From Campylobacterota bacterium (GTDB taxonomy: Bacteria > Campylobacterota > Campylobacteria > Campylobacterales > Sulfurovaceae): a stretch of DNA of 5,827 nucleotides. Location: positions 1 to 5,827 of the forward strand of contig QMKU01000095.1 in the NCBI GenBank assembly GCA_003646525.1. The letters are read 5' to 3'. Position numbers and translations under genes: made by a program. Of this stretch, positions 1 through 5,470 are shown piece after piece. The notes beneath the pieces are model-generated. The model saw only the letters and a list, made by a program, of their open reading frames with translations. It ran no database searches and had not been told where the DNA came from. The first letter of the stretch is position 1. Every line of letters starts with the position of its first letter.

Positions 1-44
1 AATTGATCAAACATAGTAAGACTCTTATATTTTGGTTTATTAGT

Positions 45-50
45 TATAAT
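45..50 (+). promoter_or_regulatory. Candidate -10 box (TATAAT) upstream of serB
   Basis: A perfect TATAAT hexamer lies about 65 bases before the serB start, in a very AT-rich leader (positions 1-105). No TTGACA-like -35 is visible at the right distance. That is normal for Campylobacterota sigma-70 promoters, which rely on the -10 box and upstream AT tracts. It would drive the serB-aldolase pair. AT-rich DNA yields such boxes by chance, so the call is tentative. Nothing else in positions 1-105 is recognisable. Confidence 0.4.
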
Positions 51-115
51 TCTATCATAATAATAAGTAGATACAGCTATGTATATATTTTTTAATATTT
101 AACAAGGGAGAGAAG

Positions 116-748
116 ATGAAATTAGCAGTATTTGATTTTGATTCGACATTGATGGATGGTGAGACGATCGATTTTTTGGCAGTGCCACTTGGATTGGAAA
201 AAGAAGTTGCAGCGATTACAGAACGAGCAATGGCAGGAGAGCTTGATTTTTTCAAATCACTAGTCGCGAGAGTGGCTCTCTTGGAGGGATTGTCCAAGAG
301 TAAAGTGGATGAGATTTGTGCAAATCTTCCGATGATGCCTGGTGCAGCAGAAGTGATCTCTGGTCTCAAAGAGAGAGGTTATAAGGTCATCTGTTTTTCT
401 GGTGGCTTTCGCAGTGCTACTTCACCTGCTGCCAAGAGACTAGGTATAGATGCGGACTTTTCCAATGTGCTACACGATGATGAAGGTATCTTGACTGGCA
501 AAGTAGGTGGTGATATGATGTTTGGTTTCTCCAAGGGGGATATGATTGTCCGTCTTCAGAACCTCTTGGGCATCGATAGGGTAGATACGCTTGTCGTGGG
601 AGATGGTGCCAATGATTTGAGTATGTTTGAACATGCTGATACTAGAGTGGCATTTTGTGCCAAGCCGATTCTCAAAGAGCAGGCAACGCATGTGGTGGAT
701 ATTAAAGACCTCAGAGAGATATTGAAGATAGAAGGCTTGAATAGATGA
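116..748 (+). CDS. serB: Phosphoserine phosphatase SerB (HAD superfamily, short form)
   Basis: A 210-residue cytoplasmic Mg2+-dependent HAD phosphatase, predicted to hydrolyse O-phospho-L-serine to L-serine, the last step of serine biosynthesis from 3-phosphoglycerate. Visible motifs are motif I FDFDSTL at residues 6-12 (nucleophile D7, general acid D9), followed by the conserved E16; motif II SGGF at 95-98 (S95); motif III lysine K140; and motif IV VGDGANDLSM at 161-170 (D163, D167). The cap between motifs I and II has the usual SerB size. The length matches short archaeal and Helicobacter SerB; the N-terminal ACT-like regulatory domain of the E. coli enzyme is absent, so ACT-mediated feedback is not expected. 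The ATG start is supported by AGGGAG at 105-110, five bases upstream. The stop overlaps the next ATG (ATGA). A related small-molecule phosphatase is possible, but the motif set fits SerB well. Confidence 0.9.
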   Translation: MKLAVFDFDSTLMDGETIDFLAVPLGLEKEVAAITERAMAGELDFFKSLVARVALLEGLSKSKVDEICANLPMMPGAAEVISGLKERGYKVICFSGGFRSATSPAAKRLGIDADFSNVLHDDEGILTGKVGGDMMFGFSKGDMIVRLQNLLGIDRVDTLVVGDGANDLSMFEHADTRVAFCAKPILKEQATHVVDIKDLREILKIEGLNR

Positions 749-1902
749 AAAACCTTTTTGAGATAGAAAAAGCTCAGGGGCTTGATGATTTCGCGATGCG
801 CGTCTATACTTCTCGATTGCTTGGAAGTGATCAAGACCTTGTGCTACATGGTGGTGGAAATACTTCTGTCAAGATCGATGATATTCTCTATGTCAAAGGA
901 AGTGGATGGGATCTGGGCTCTATCGAGAAAGAGGGATTTTCTCCTGCTAGGATGGATGATCTGCTTGCATTGCTGAAGTATGAAACACTCAGTGATAGTG
1001 ATATGGTACGCTACCAAAAAGAAGCCCTGACAAACAAAAGTGCACCCAACCCTTCAGTCGAAGCGATCCTACACGCATTGATCCCTTACAAATTTGTCGA
1101 TCACACGCATGCCGATGCGATTGTGACGATCTCCAATACAGTGAATGGCGAGAAGTTGATCGAAGAGATTTATGGCAAAAACTATCTGATCATTCCTTAT
1201 GTAATGCCTGGCTTTGTTTTGGCGAAGGTGATAGGTGAGATGACGCAGGGGGTGGACTGGGAGAGTCTGGAGGGTATCATACTGCACAACCATGGTCTTT
1301 TCACTTTCGACAATGATGCCAAAAAGAGTTATGACAAAATGATAGAGAGTGTCGCACGAGCAGAAGAGTACCTCAAGGAAAATACTCAAGTAGTACCTAT
1401 GGTTTATGACCAAGAGGTTGACTATGATTTAGAGAATATCCAGAAATTGCTCTCTACTATCAAGGGATATGAGGTTGTTGTCAAACTCAATCATTCGCCT
1501 CTAGCGCGTTTTTTTGCATCTCAAGGTGATAGATCACTCTACCGCAAAGGTGTTTTGACACCAGAGCATATCATCCGAACCAAGAGAGTTCCAGTGGTAT
1601 TTGAAGTTGACAATGGCAAAGAACTTCAAAATTATATTAAAAATTATGAAACTTATTTCGATCGATATGCCAAAGAAGAGATCATGCTCAATCCTGCACC
1701 AAATTGGGCAGTGATCAAAGGCATCGGTACGATCTCAATCGGCAAAAATGAGAAAGAGGTTACAATCATCGACGATATTATTATGCACACAATAAAAGCC
1801 ATCCTGCTAGGTGAAGCACTAGGAGGCTATCAGAGTATTTCAGAATCTGATAGTTTCGATATGGAGTATTGGGAACTAGAGCAGATGAAGCTCAAGGGGT
1901 AG
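745..1902 (+). CDS. Class II aldolase/adducin-domain protein (stand-alone aldolase half of the aldolase/SDR family)
   Basis: A 385-residue protein of the zinc-dependent class II aldolase fold. It carries the phosphate-loop motif HGGGNTSVK at residues 35-43, a PSVEA segment with candidate catalytic glutamate E106, the zinc-ligand motif DHTHAD at 119-124 (H120, H122) and a third metal-site segment HNHGLF at 181-186. The second half has GVLTPEHIIRTK at 269-280, which I recall from bifunctional rhamnulose-1-phosphate aldolase/short-chain dehydrogenase (RhaD/YuxG-like) proteins. In those fusions of about 680 residues, an EYW-x-LE-x-x-KL segment precedes the dehydrogenase domain. Here the same segment (EYWELEQMKLK, 374-384) is followed at once by the stop, so only the aldolase half is encoded. 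The start overlaps the serB stop (ATGA), with AGAAGG at 730-735, so the two are probably translated together. The substrate cannot be told from sequence; the serB pairing suggests phosphorylated C3-C6 metabolism, which is inference only. Confidence 0.85.
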   Translation: MKNLFEIEKAQGLDDFAMRVYTSRLLGSDQDLVLHGGGNTSVKIDDILYVKGSGWDLGSIEKEGFSPARMDDLLALLKYETLSDSDMVRYQKEALTNKSAPNPSVEAILHALIPYKFVDHTHADAIVTISNTVNGEKLIEEIYGKNYLIIPYVMPGFVLAKVIGEMTQGVDWESLEGIILHNHGLFTFDNDAKKSYDKMIESVARAEEYLKENTQVVPMVYDQEVDYDLENIQKLLSTIKGYEVVVKLNHSPLARFFASQGDRSLYRKGVLTPEHIIRTKRVPVVFEVDNGKELQNYIKNYETYFDRYAKEEIMLNPAPNWAVIKGIGTISIGKNEKEVTIIDDIIMHTIKAILLGEALGGYQSISESDSFDMEYWELEQMKLKG

Positions 1903-1954
1903 CCTTACTAACTGACCTTGCGCACCTACGGATTTTGTAAATATTTGTCTCTTC

Positions 1955-1975
1955 GTAGGCGTGACCATGTCACAC
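1955..1975 (+). repeat. REP-like unit, plus orientation
   Basis: GTAG at 1955-1958 followed by the hairpin GCGTGAC-CAT-GTCACAC. Six of seven stem pairs form; C1960 faces A1974 as a mismatch, like the imperfect stems described for REP sequences. The unit is identical at 18 of 21 positions to the inverted partner at 2044-2064. Confidence 0.65.
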
Positions 1976-1977
1976 GA

Positions 1978-2004
1978 TATAGAAACATTTTATATATTTC
2001 TATA
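1978..2004. repeat. Perfect 8-bp hairpin in the spacer of the palindromic element
   Basis: TATAGAAA (1978-1985) pairs perfectly with TTTCTATA (1997-2004) around an 11-base AT-rich loop. It is all weak pairs except one G-C, and no T tract follows, so it is not a convincing intrinsic terminator. It is more likely part of the conserved spacer of the REPIN-like element. Confidence 0.5.
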
Positions 2005-2043
2005 GATTATGACCTTCTAGGCGATACAAACTATCTCTATCGT

Positions 2044-2064
2044 GTGCGACATGGTCGCACCTAC
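2044..2064 (-). repeat. REP-like unit, minus orientation
   Basis: On the minus strand this reads GTAG followed by a perfect 7-bp stem with a three-base loop: GTGCGAC (2044-2050), ATG loop (2051-2053), GTCGCAC (2054-2060), then CTAC (2061-2064). It is the inverted partner of the unit at 1955-1975. A C-G pair here corresponds to a T-A pair in the partner, a compensatory change that keeps the stem. Confidence 0.65.
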
Positions 2065-2112
2065 GGGTAGCATAGTGTGCAAGGTCAAAGGTCAGTTGTT
2101 TTAGTTCTATTT

Positions 2113-3333
2113 CTAAATATATCGCTCCCCCTCTATATAGAGTTCTGTGACTTGGTTGGTGTGTAGGATCGTCCACAAGGCAATGTCTTCTTCTCGTTTT
2201 GGCTCTTCTGGTAGCTGGATGAGGGCGAAATCTGCCTCGTACTCTTGGGCGATTTGACCGCAATTGAGATGGAGGATTTTGGCAGCATCTGAGGTGATGG
2301 CACGGATGAGTCTGAGAGATAGCATGTGTAGATTTGTCTCATGGTGCATCATGAGAGCAGCTCTAAGTTCGTCAAAAATATTGAGAGAGTTATTGGAGCT
2401 CAATCCATCAGTAGCTAGAGAAAATGGAATATCAAGCCGTTCGAGTCTCTGGAGATCTAGCTTGCCACAGCCTAGCAATCGGTTGGATCTCGGACAGTGG
2501 GCGATCGTATGTTTCTCTCGGGCTATCTTCTCAAGCTCCTTCTCTTTGGCATGGACACAGTGGGTGAAATGGGTAGGATATCCATCAAAGCCTGACAGGA
2601 ATGCTTCGATGGTCGTTGTGGCTCTATTTTGATTGAAGAAAGTATCAAAAAAGGATTTGAATTCTCCCTTGGAGTGGGTGAGCCATTGTCGTTCTGCTTG
2701 ACTCTCCAAAAAGTGGGCACTAAGCAGTGACTGTTTCTCTTTGGCAAAAGCAACTGCTTTTTTGAGTACGATAGGGTGCACGGAGTAGGGGGCGTGTATG
2801 GCGATAGCTGGAGTCACTCTCTTTTCCGTATATTCTGCAGAACTGTTGTATCGTTGTATGAAATCATCGTAGAGTGCATCAACTGTCTGAGGATTACTAC
2901 CTATGAGCTCATTGAAAAAAATAACTCGTTGAGGTGTTGTGGTGCAGGCATCCAGATCTAGTCCCATACTACTGATCGCCCCTATGGTGCTGACACCACT
3001 TTGCATCATCGATTGGCAAGCCTCTATCATCATCTCTGTTGTACAAGTCTCTGTGAGGTGATTTCTATCTTCGATCACCGAATGGAGCCATGGTAGATAA
3101 GAGCCATAATTGAGTGTTGTTTTGTTACTGGAAAATTCCAAATGCACATGGGTATTGATAAGTCCTGGATAGAGTACACTGTGTGACACTTTCTCTATCC
3201 ATTCGGCATCTGGGTACTGTTCCCTTATCGTTTCGACGGGAGCCACAGCAACAATCTTTTTTTCAAAAGCCACAGCATAAGCCTTGTGGTATCTGCCATC
3301 GATATAGGTATAGTCAGCTGTAATGATCTTCAA
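2113..3333 (-). CDS. mqnX: Aminofutalosine deaminase-family metal-dependent amidohydrolase (cog0402)
   Basis: About 406 residues of the amidohydrolase superfamily, cytosine deaminase/chlorohydrolase-like. It is predicted to deaminate 6-amino-6-deoxyfutalosine to futalosine, or a related aminopurine nucleoside, in futalosine-pathway menaquinone synthesis. Counting from the TTG start, metal-site motifs are NTHVHLEFS (H62, H64), IHAPYSVHP (H180), SAHFLES (H207, E210) and SLATDGLSSNNSLN (D309). The AHCPRSN and NRLLGCGKLDL segments also resemble this group, which as I recall includes biochemically tested Nitratiruptor Nis0429 and Helicobacter HP0267 (about 409 aa). The TTG at 3333 is chosen because AAGGAG lies six bases before it and the protein then begins MKIITADY, as relatives do. 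The in-frame ATG at 3348 (411 aa) overlaps that Shine-Dalgarno site and has none of its own. A farther ATG at 3465 would run into aroQ and add a hydrophobic stretch unlike the family. Exact substrate is not provable here; a general adenosine or cytosine deaminase is the alternative. Confidence 0.82.
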   Translation of the reverse strand: MKIITADYTYIDGRYHKAYAVAFEKKIVAVAPVETIREQYPDAEWIEKVSHSVLYPGLINTHVHLEFSSNKTTLNYGSYLPWLHSVIEDRNHLTETCTTEMMIEACQSMMQSGVSTIGAISSMGLDLDACTTTPQRVIFFNELIGSNPQTVDALYDDFIQRYNSSAEYTEKRVTPAIAIHAPYSVHPIVLKKAVAFAKEKQSLLSAHFLESQAERQWLTHSKGEFKSFFDTFFNQNRATTTIEAFLSGFDGYPTHFTHCVHAKEKELEKIAREKHTIAHCPRSNRLLGCGKLDLQRLERLDIPFSLATDGLSSNNSLNIFDELRAALMMHHETNLHMLSLRLIRAITSDAAKILHLNCGQIAQEYEADFALIQLPEEPKREEDIALWTILHTNQVTELYIEGERYI

Positions 3334-3339
3334 AGTCAA

Positions 3340-3345
3340 CTCCTT
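3340..3345 (-). promoter_or_regulatory. Ribosome binding site that decides the deaminase TTG start
   Basis: AAGGAG on the minus strand, six bases before TTG at 3333. It lies inside the first codons of the alternative ATG-3348 reading, which is why the TTG is preferred. Confidence 0.65.
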
Positions 3346-3368
3346 CATTAAATTTAATCTTATTTGGA

Positions 3369-3374
3369 TAAAAT
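3369..3374 (+). promoter_or_regulatory. Candidate -10 box (TAAAAT) for aroQ in the divergent intergenic region
   Basis: TAAAAT, one mismatch from TATAAT, lies about 30 bases before the aroQ ATG in the 70-base region between the divergent deaminase and aroQ starts. The same stretch read on the minus strand offers TATTAT (3378 down to 3373) as a possible -10 for the deaminase, so the two promoters may overlap back to back. No -35 boxes or operator palindromes are evident. Confidence 0.35.
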
Positions 3375-3403
3375 AATACCCAAATTTATTAAAGAGGTAG
3401 AAA

Positions 3404-3898
3404 ATGAAAATAGTCGTCATCCAAGGTCCTAACCTAAATATGCTCGGAATAAGAGAGCAAAACATCTATGGTCCTATGAAACTTGAAGATATCCACGGAC
3501 AAATGAAAGGCTTTGCAGATCAAAATAAGCTTGAGATTGAATTTTTTCAGAGCAATCTTGAAGGTGAAATTGTAGATAGAATCCAAGAGTGCATAGGTGA
3601 TGCCAATGGTATCATCATCAATCCAGCAGCTTATACACACACATCAATCGCAATTCGTGATGCTTTGAGTGCAGTTCAAATCCCTGCCATCGAAGTACAC
3701 CTCTCCAATATCCACCAGAGAGAAGAGTTCAGACATAAGTCACTCACTGCTCCAGTATGTGCAGGACAGATCCTAGGCATGGGACCGTTTGGTTATCACT
3801 TGGCGATGGTCGGTATGACACAAATACTCAATGAGATCAATGCCATGAATCAGGCAAAACAAGCTCAAACACAGACTCAGGGACAAGCGAAAAAGTAG
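3404..3898 (+). CDS. aroQ: Type II 3-dehydroquinate dehydratase AroQ
   Basis: A 164-residue cytoplasmic enzyme, normally a dodecamer, that dehydrates 3-dehydroquinate to 3-dehydroshikimate in the shikimate pathway. Visible signatures are [12 protein letters not shown] at residues 7-18 with R17, the catalytic tyrosine Y22 in the flexible lid, [10 protein letters not shown] at 49-58, [10 protein letters not shown] at 72-81 with N73, and [14 protein letters not shown] at 97-110 with catalytic H99 and substrate-binding R110. The core matches the usual 145-160 residue family. The last 16 or so residues are a low-complexity Gln/Ala/Lys tail beyond the fold. The start is supported by AGAGG at 3393-3397, six bases upstream. 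It is the first gene of the plus-strand operon, facing away from the deaminase and probably sharing its promoter region. Confidence 0.96.
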   Translation: MKIVVIQGPNLNMLGIREQNIYGPMKLEDIHGQMKGFADQNKLEIEFFQSNLEGEIVDRIQECIGDANGIIINPAAYTHTSIAIRDALSAVQIPAIEVHLSNIHQREEFRHKSLTAPVCAGQILGMGPFGYHLAMVGMTQILNEINAMNQAKQAQTQTQGQAKK

Positions 3899-3911
3899 CG
3901 ATAAAATTTTA

Positions 3912-3941
3912 GGAGTCAGTAAGATAAATTTTCCTGTCTCC
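3912..3941. other. Imperfect hairpin in the aroQ-peptidase gap
   Basis: GGAGTCAG (3912-3919) can pair with CTGTCTCC (3934-3941), with one internal T-T mismatch and a 14-base loop. No T tract follows, so it is not an obvious terminator. It could be a processing or attenuating structure between aroQ and the TTG-started peptidase, or chance. Confidence 0.25.
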
Positions 3942-3949
3942 ACTTATTC

Positions 3950-3955
3950 AAGGAA
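3950..3955 (+). promoter_or_regulatory. Ribosome binding site supporting the TTG start of the M24 peptidase
   Basis: AAGGAA ends four bases before TTG at 3960. No in-frame ATG precedes it, and the next conserved residues of the family begin immediately after, so this fixes the start. Confidence 0.6.
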
Positions 3956-3959
3956 CATT

Positions 3960-4979
3960 TTGAACTATATTCTCAAAGATGAAAATGCACTCTATTATGA
4001 ATGCGGTTACAGTAGCGACAATGCACTCTATCTTAAGTGCGGTTCAGAAGCGTATTTCGTGACCGATGCCCGATACAGAGTAGAGGCTCAGGAGAAAGTC
4101 AGAGGAGCCAAAGTCATCACGACCACCGATCTCATCAAGAGTGTACAAAAAGTGATGAAACGGAACAAGCTCCGAAAAGTGCTCTTCGATCCAAAAGAGT
4201 GGAGTGTTGCGGCTTTTGAGAAACTCTCTGTCAAAAACTGTATTGTGTTCAAACCTATGCAGGATTTTTCTCATAAAAAGCGTATTATTAAGAGCGATGC
4301 AGAGCTAAAGATACTCTCCAAAGCAGCAAAATTTGGCAAAAATGCATTTAAAATCCTAGAAAAAGAGTTCAATCACAGTGGCTTTGGTGAAGATGAATAT
4401 GGTTTGACCTATGTAGCCAAATCAATTTTGAGTGATTTTGGCAAGTATGATCTCAGTTTTGACCCAATTGTCGCGATCAATAAAAGTGCTGCCAAACCAC
4501 ATGCACTACCCACCAAGAGCAGATTGCGAAAAGGTGATCTTCTGTTGGTGGATGCAGGATTGAAATACAAACGCTACTGCTCAGATAGGACGCGTACGGT
4601 TTCTGCCAAAAAAGGTTTTCACTTTGATACTAATCAACATTTTAAAAGTAAAAAAATAGAGAGAGCTTACGATGCCGTACTCAAAGCACATGACAATGCC
4701 ATCGTAAAAGCTAGATCAGGAATGAAAGCCAAAAAAGTTGATGCTTTGACGCGAGATATCATTTCAAAAGCTGGTTTTGGACGCTACTATGTTCACTCTA
4801 CTGGACATGGCGTAGGTCTTGATATTCACGAGATGCCTTACATTTCATCTCGATCAGATACTATCATCGAAGATGGAATGGTTTATACAATAGAGCCTGG
4901 TATCTATCTCCCCGGTGAGTTTGGTATTCGGATCGAAGATATGGTGGCGATGGTCAACGGAAAGGCGGTGGTACTATGA
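3960..4979 (+). CDS. M24-family metallopeptidase (Xaa-Pro aminopeptidase/PepP-PepQ-like)
   Basis: A 339-residue cytoplasmic dimetal peptidase expected to cleave X-Pro bonds at peptide N-termini or in dipeptides. An N-terminal creatinase-like domain (about 1-105, including VTDARYR at 34-40) precedes the pita-bread catalytic domain. All five metal ligands are visible: D198 in LLVDAG, D209 in CSDRTRTV, H283 in HSTGHGVGLDIHE, E312 in TIEPGIY and E326 in GIRIEDM. H181 in KPHALP and H290 are the usual proton-shuttle and substrate histidines. The start is TTG, with AAGGAA just upstream. It follows aroQ by 61 bases, where an imperfect hairpin but no T-tract terminator is seen, so read-through from aroQ is likely. 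Its stop overlaps the folK ATG. The N-terminal domain is shorter than in E. coli PepP (about 440 aa); aminopeptidase versus prolidase activity cannot be separated from sequence. Confidence 0.92.
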   Translation: MNYILKDENALYYECGYSSDNALYLKCGSEAYFVTDARYRVEAQEKVRGAKVITTTDLIKSVQKVMKRNKLRKVLFDPKEWSVAAFEKLSVKNCIVFKPMQDFSHKKRIIKSDAELKILSKAAKFGKNAFKILEKEFNHSGFGEDEYGLTYVAKSILSDFGKYDLSFDPIVAINKSAAKPHALPTKSRLRKGDLLLVDAGLKYKRYCSDRTRTVSAKKGFHFDTNQHFKSKKIERAYDAVLKAHDNAIVKARSGMKAKKVDALTRDIISKAGFGRYYVHSTGHGVGLDIHEMPYISSRSDTIIEDGMVYTIEPGIYLPGEFGIRIEDMVAMVNGKAVVL

Positions 4980-5470
4980 TCAAGAAGAGCACGCTGGATG
5001 AGAATCATATACTTATCACAACAGCACATTATCCCTATTATCGATCAGAAAAGAGACGAAGAGAACACAAGGCACTCATAGGGATTGGCGGAAATATAGG
5101 TGATGTCATAAGGCGATTTGAGCATCTCTTCTGGTTTTTGAAACGCTCTAGGCATGTTACTTTGCTGAAGAGTGCACCGATCTTACGCAATCCTCCTTTT
5201 GGCTTTTTGAACCAAGCTGATTTTTACAATTCGATGTTACTACTGAGCACCCCTATGAGCCCTAGAGAACTTTTGAGGTATCTGCTACATACAGAAAAAA
5301 GATTTGGTAGAAAACGGTTTAATAAAGATGGTCCCAGAACGCTAGATCTTGATATAATTTTTTATGATGATATTCAGATAGATAGTAAAATGCTAAAAAT
5401 TCCTCATCCTGATTGGATGAATCGTAACTCAGTATTGATACCAATGAAGTACATGAAAGGTAGAAGATGA
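4976..5470 (+). CDS. folK: 2-amino-4-hydroxy-6-hydroxymethyldihydropteridine pyrophosphokinase (HPPK)
   Basis: A 164-residue cytoplasmic kinase that transfers pyrophosphate from ATP to 6-hydroxymethyl-7,8-dihydropterin in folate biosynthesis. Motifs are the glycine-rich IGIGGNIGD at residues 35-43, the pterin-binding segment GFLNQADFYNSML at 76-88, EKRFGRKR at 107-114, the Mg2+ site GPRTLDLDII at 119-128 (D124, D126), and the late IPHPDWMNRNSVLIPM at 142-157 (H144, R150). About 33 basic and polar residues precede the usual family N-terminus, while the C-terminus is short, so the total stays near the family's 160. The ATG overlaps the peptidase stop (ATGA) and only a distant weak Shine-Dalgarno (AAAGG) is present, so start-codon choice rests on the overlap and on the absence of a later ATG before residue 87. 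The stop overlaps the flhF start in the same way. Confidence 0.94.
   Translation: MIKKSTLDENHILITTAHYPYYRSEKRRREHKALIGIGGNIGDVIRRFEHLFWFLKRSRHVTLLKSAPILRNPPFGFLNQADFYNSMLLLSTPMSPRELLRYLLHTEKRFGRKRFNKDGPRTLDLDIIFYDDIQIDSKMLKIPHPDWMNRNSVLIPMKYMKGRR

Larger units (their letters stand above)
1910..2097. repeat. REPIN/MITE-like palindromic element between convergent genes
   Basis: A 188-bp non-coding element starting eight bases after the aldolase stop and ending 15 bases before the deaminase stop. The ends are inverted repeats: AACTGACCTTGCGCAC (1910-1925) opposite GTGTGCAAGGTC plus AGTT on the right (2075-2097), with one mismatch and one seven-base tandem duplication in the right copy. Inside are two 21-bp REP-like units in inverted orientation (1955-1975 and 2044-2064), each starting with GTAG followed by a small hairpin. 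Between them is an AT-rich spacer with its own hairpin. This matches the published architecture of REPINs (paired REPs mobilised by RAYT tyrosine transposases). No transposase is encoded here, and no convincing target-site duplication is visible. It may also act as a mRNA 3'-end structure for both flanking genes. Confidence 0.7.

Noticed and set aside
1069..1413. Minus-strand open frame of 114 codons inside the aldolase gene
   Set aside because: Shadow of the aldolase coding sequence, with no start signals and no family match.
1951..2066. CRISPR array or tRNA in the repeat-rich intergenic region
   Set aside because: There are only two inverted 21-bp units, not direct repeats with regular spacers, and no cloverleaf or TTCGA arm can be formed.
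2038..2066. Intrinsic terminator at the GC-rich hairpin 2044-2060
   Set aside because: The stem is good, but neither strand has a run of T after it, so rho-independent termination is not supported. It fits a REP unit better.
2000..2263. Minus-strand open frame of 87 codons covering the palindromic element
   Set aside because: Arg/His-rich composition, it overlaps the well-supported deaminase in another frame, and its N-terminal half is only a frame shadow. No ribosome site or family resemblance.
2264..2632. Plus-strand open frame of 122 codons opposite the deaminase
   Set aside because: It is antisense to conserved metal-site motifs of the deaminase, with no recognisable domain.
3334..3465. 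N-terminal extension of the deaminase frame (44 residues, hydrophobic) as a possible membrane anchor
   Set aside because: It overlaps the aroQ start on the other strand, lies upstream of the promoter region and the AAGGAG-TTG start, and this enzyme family is cytoplasmic without such an anchor.
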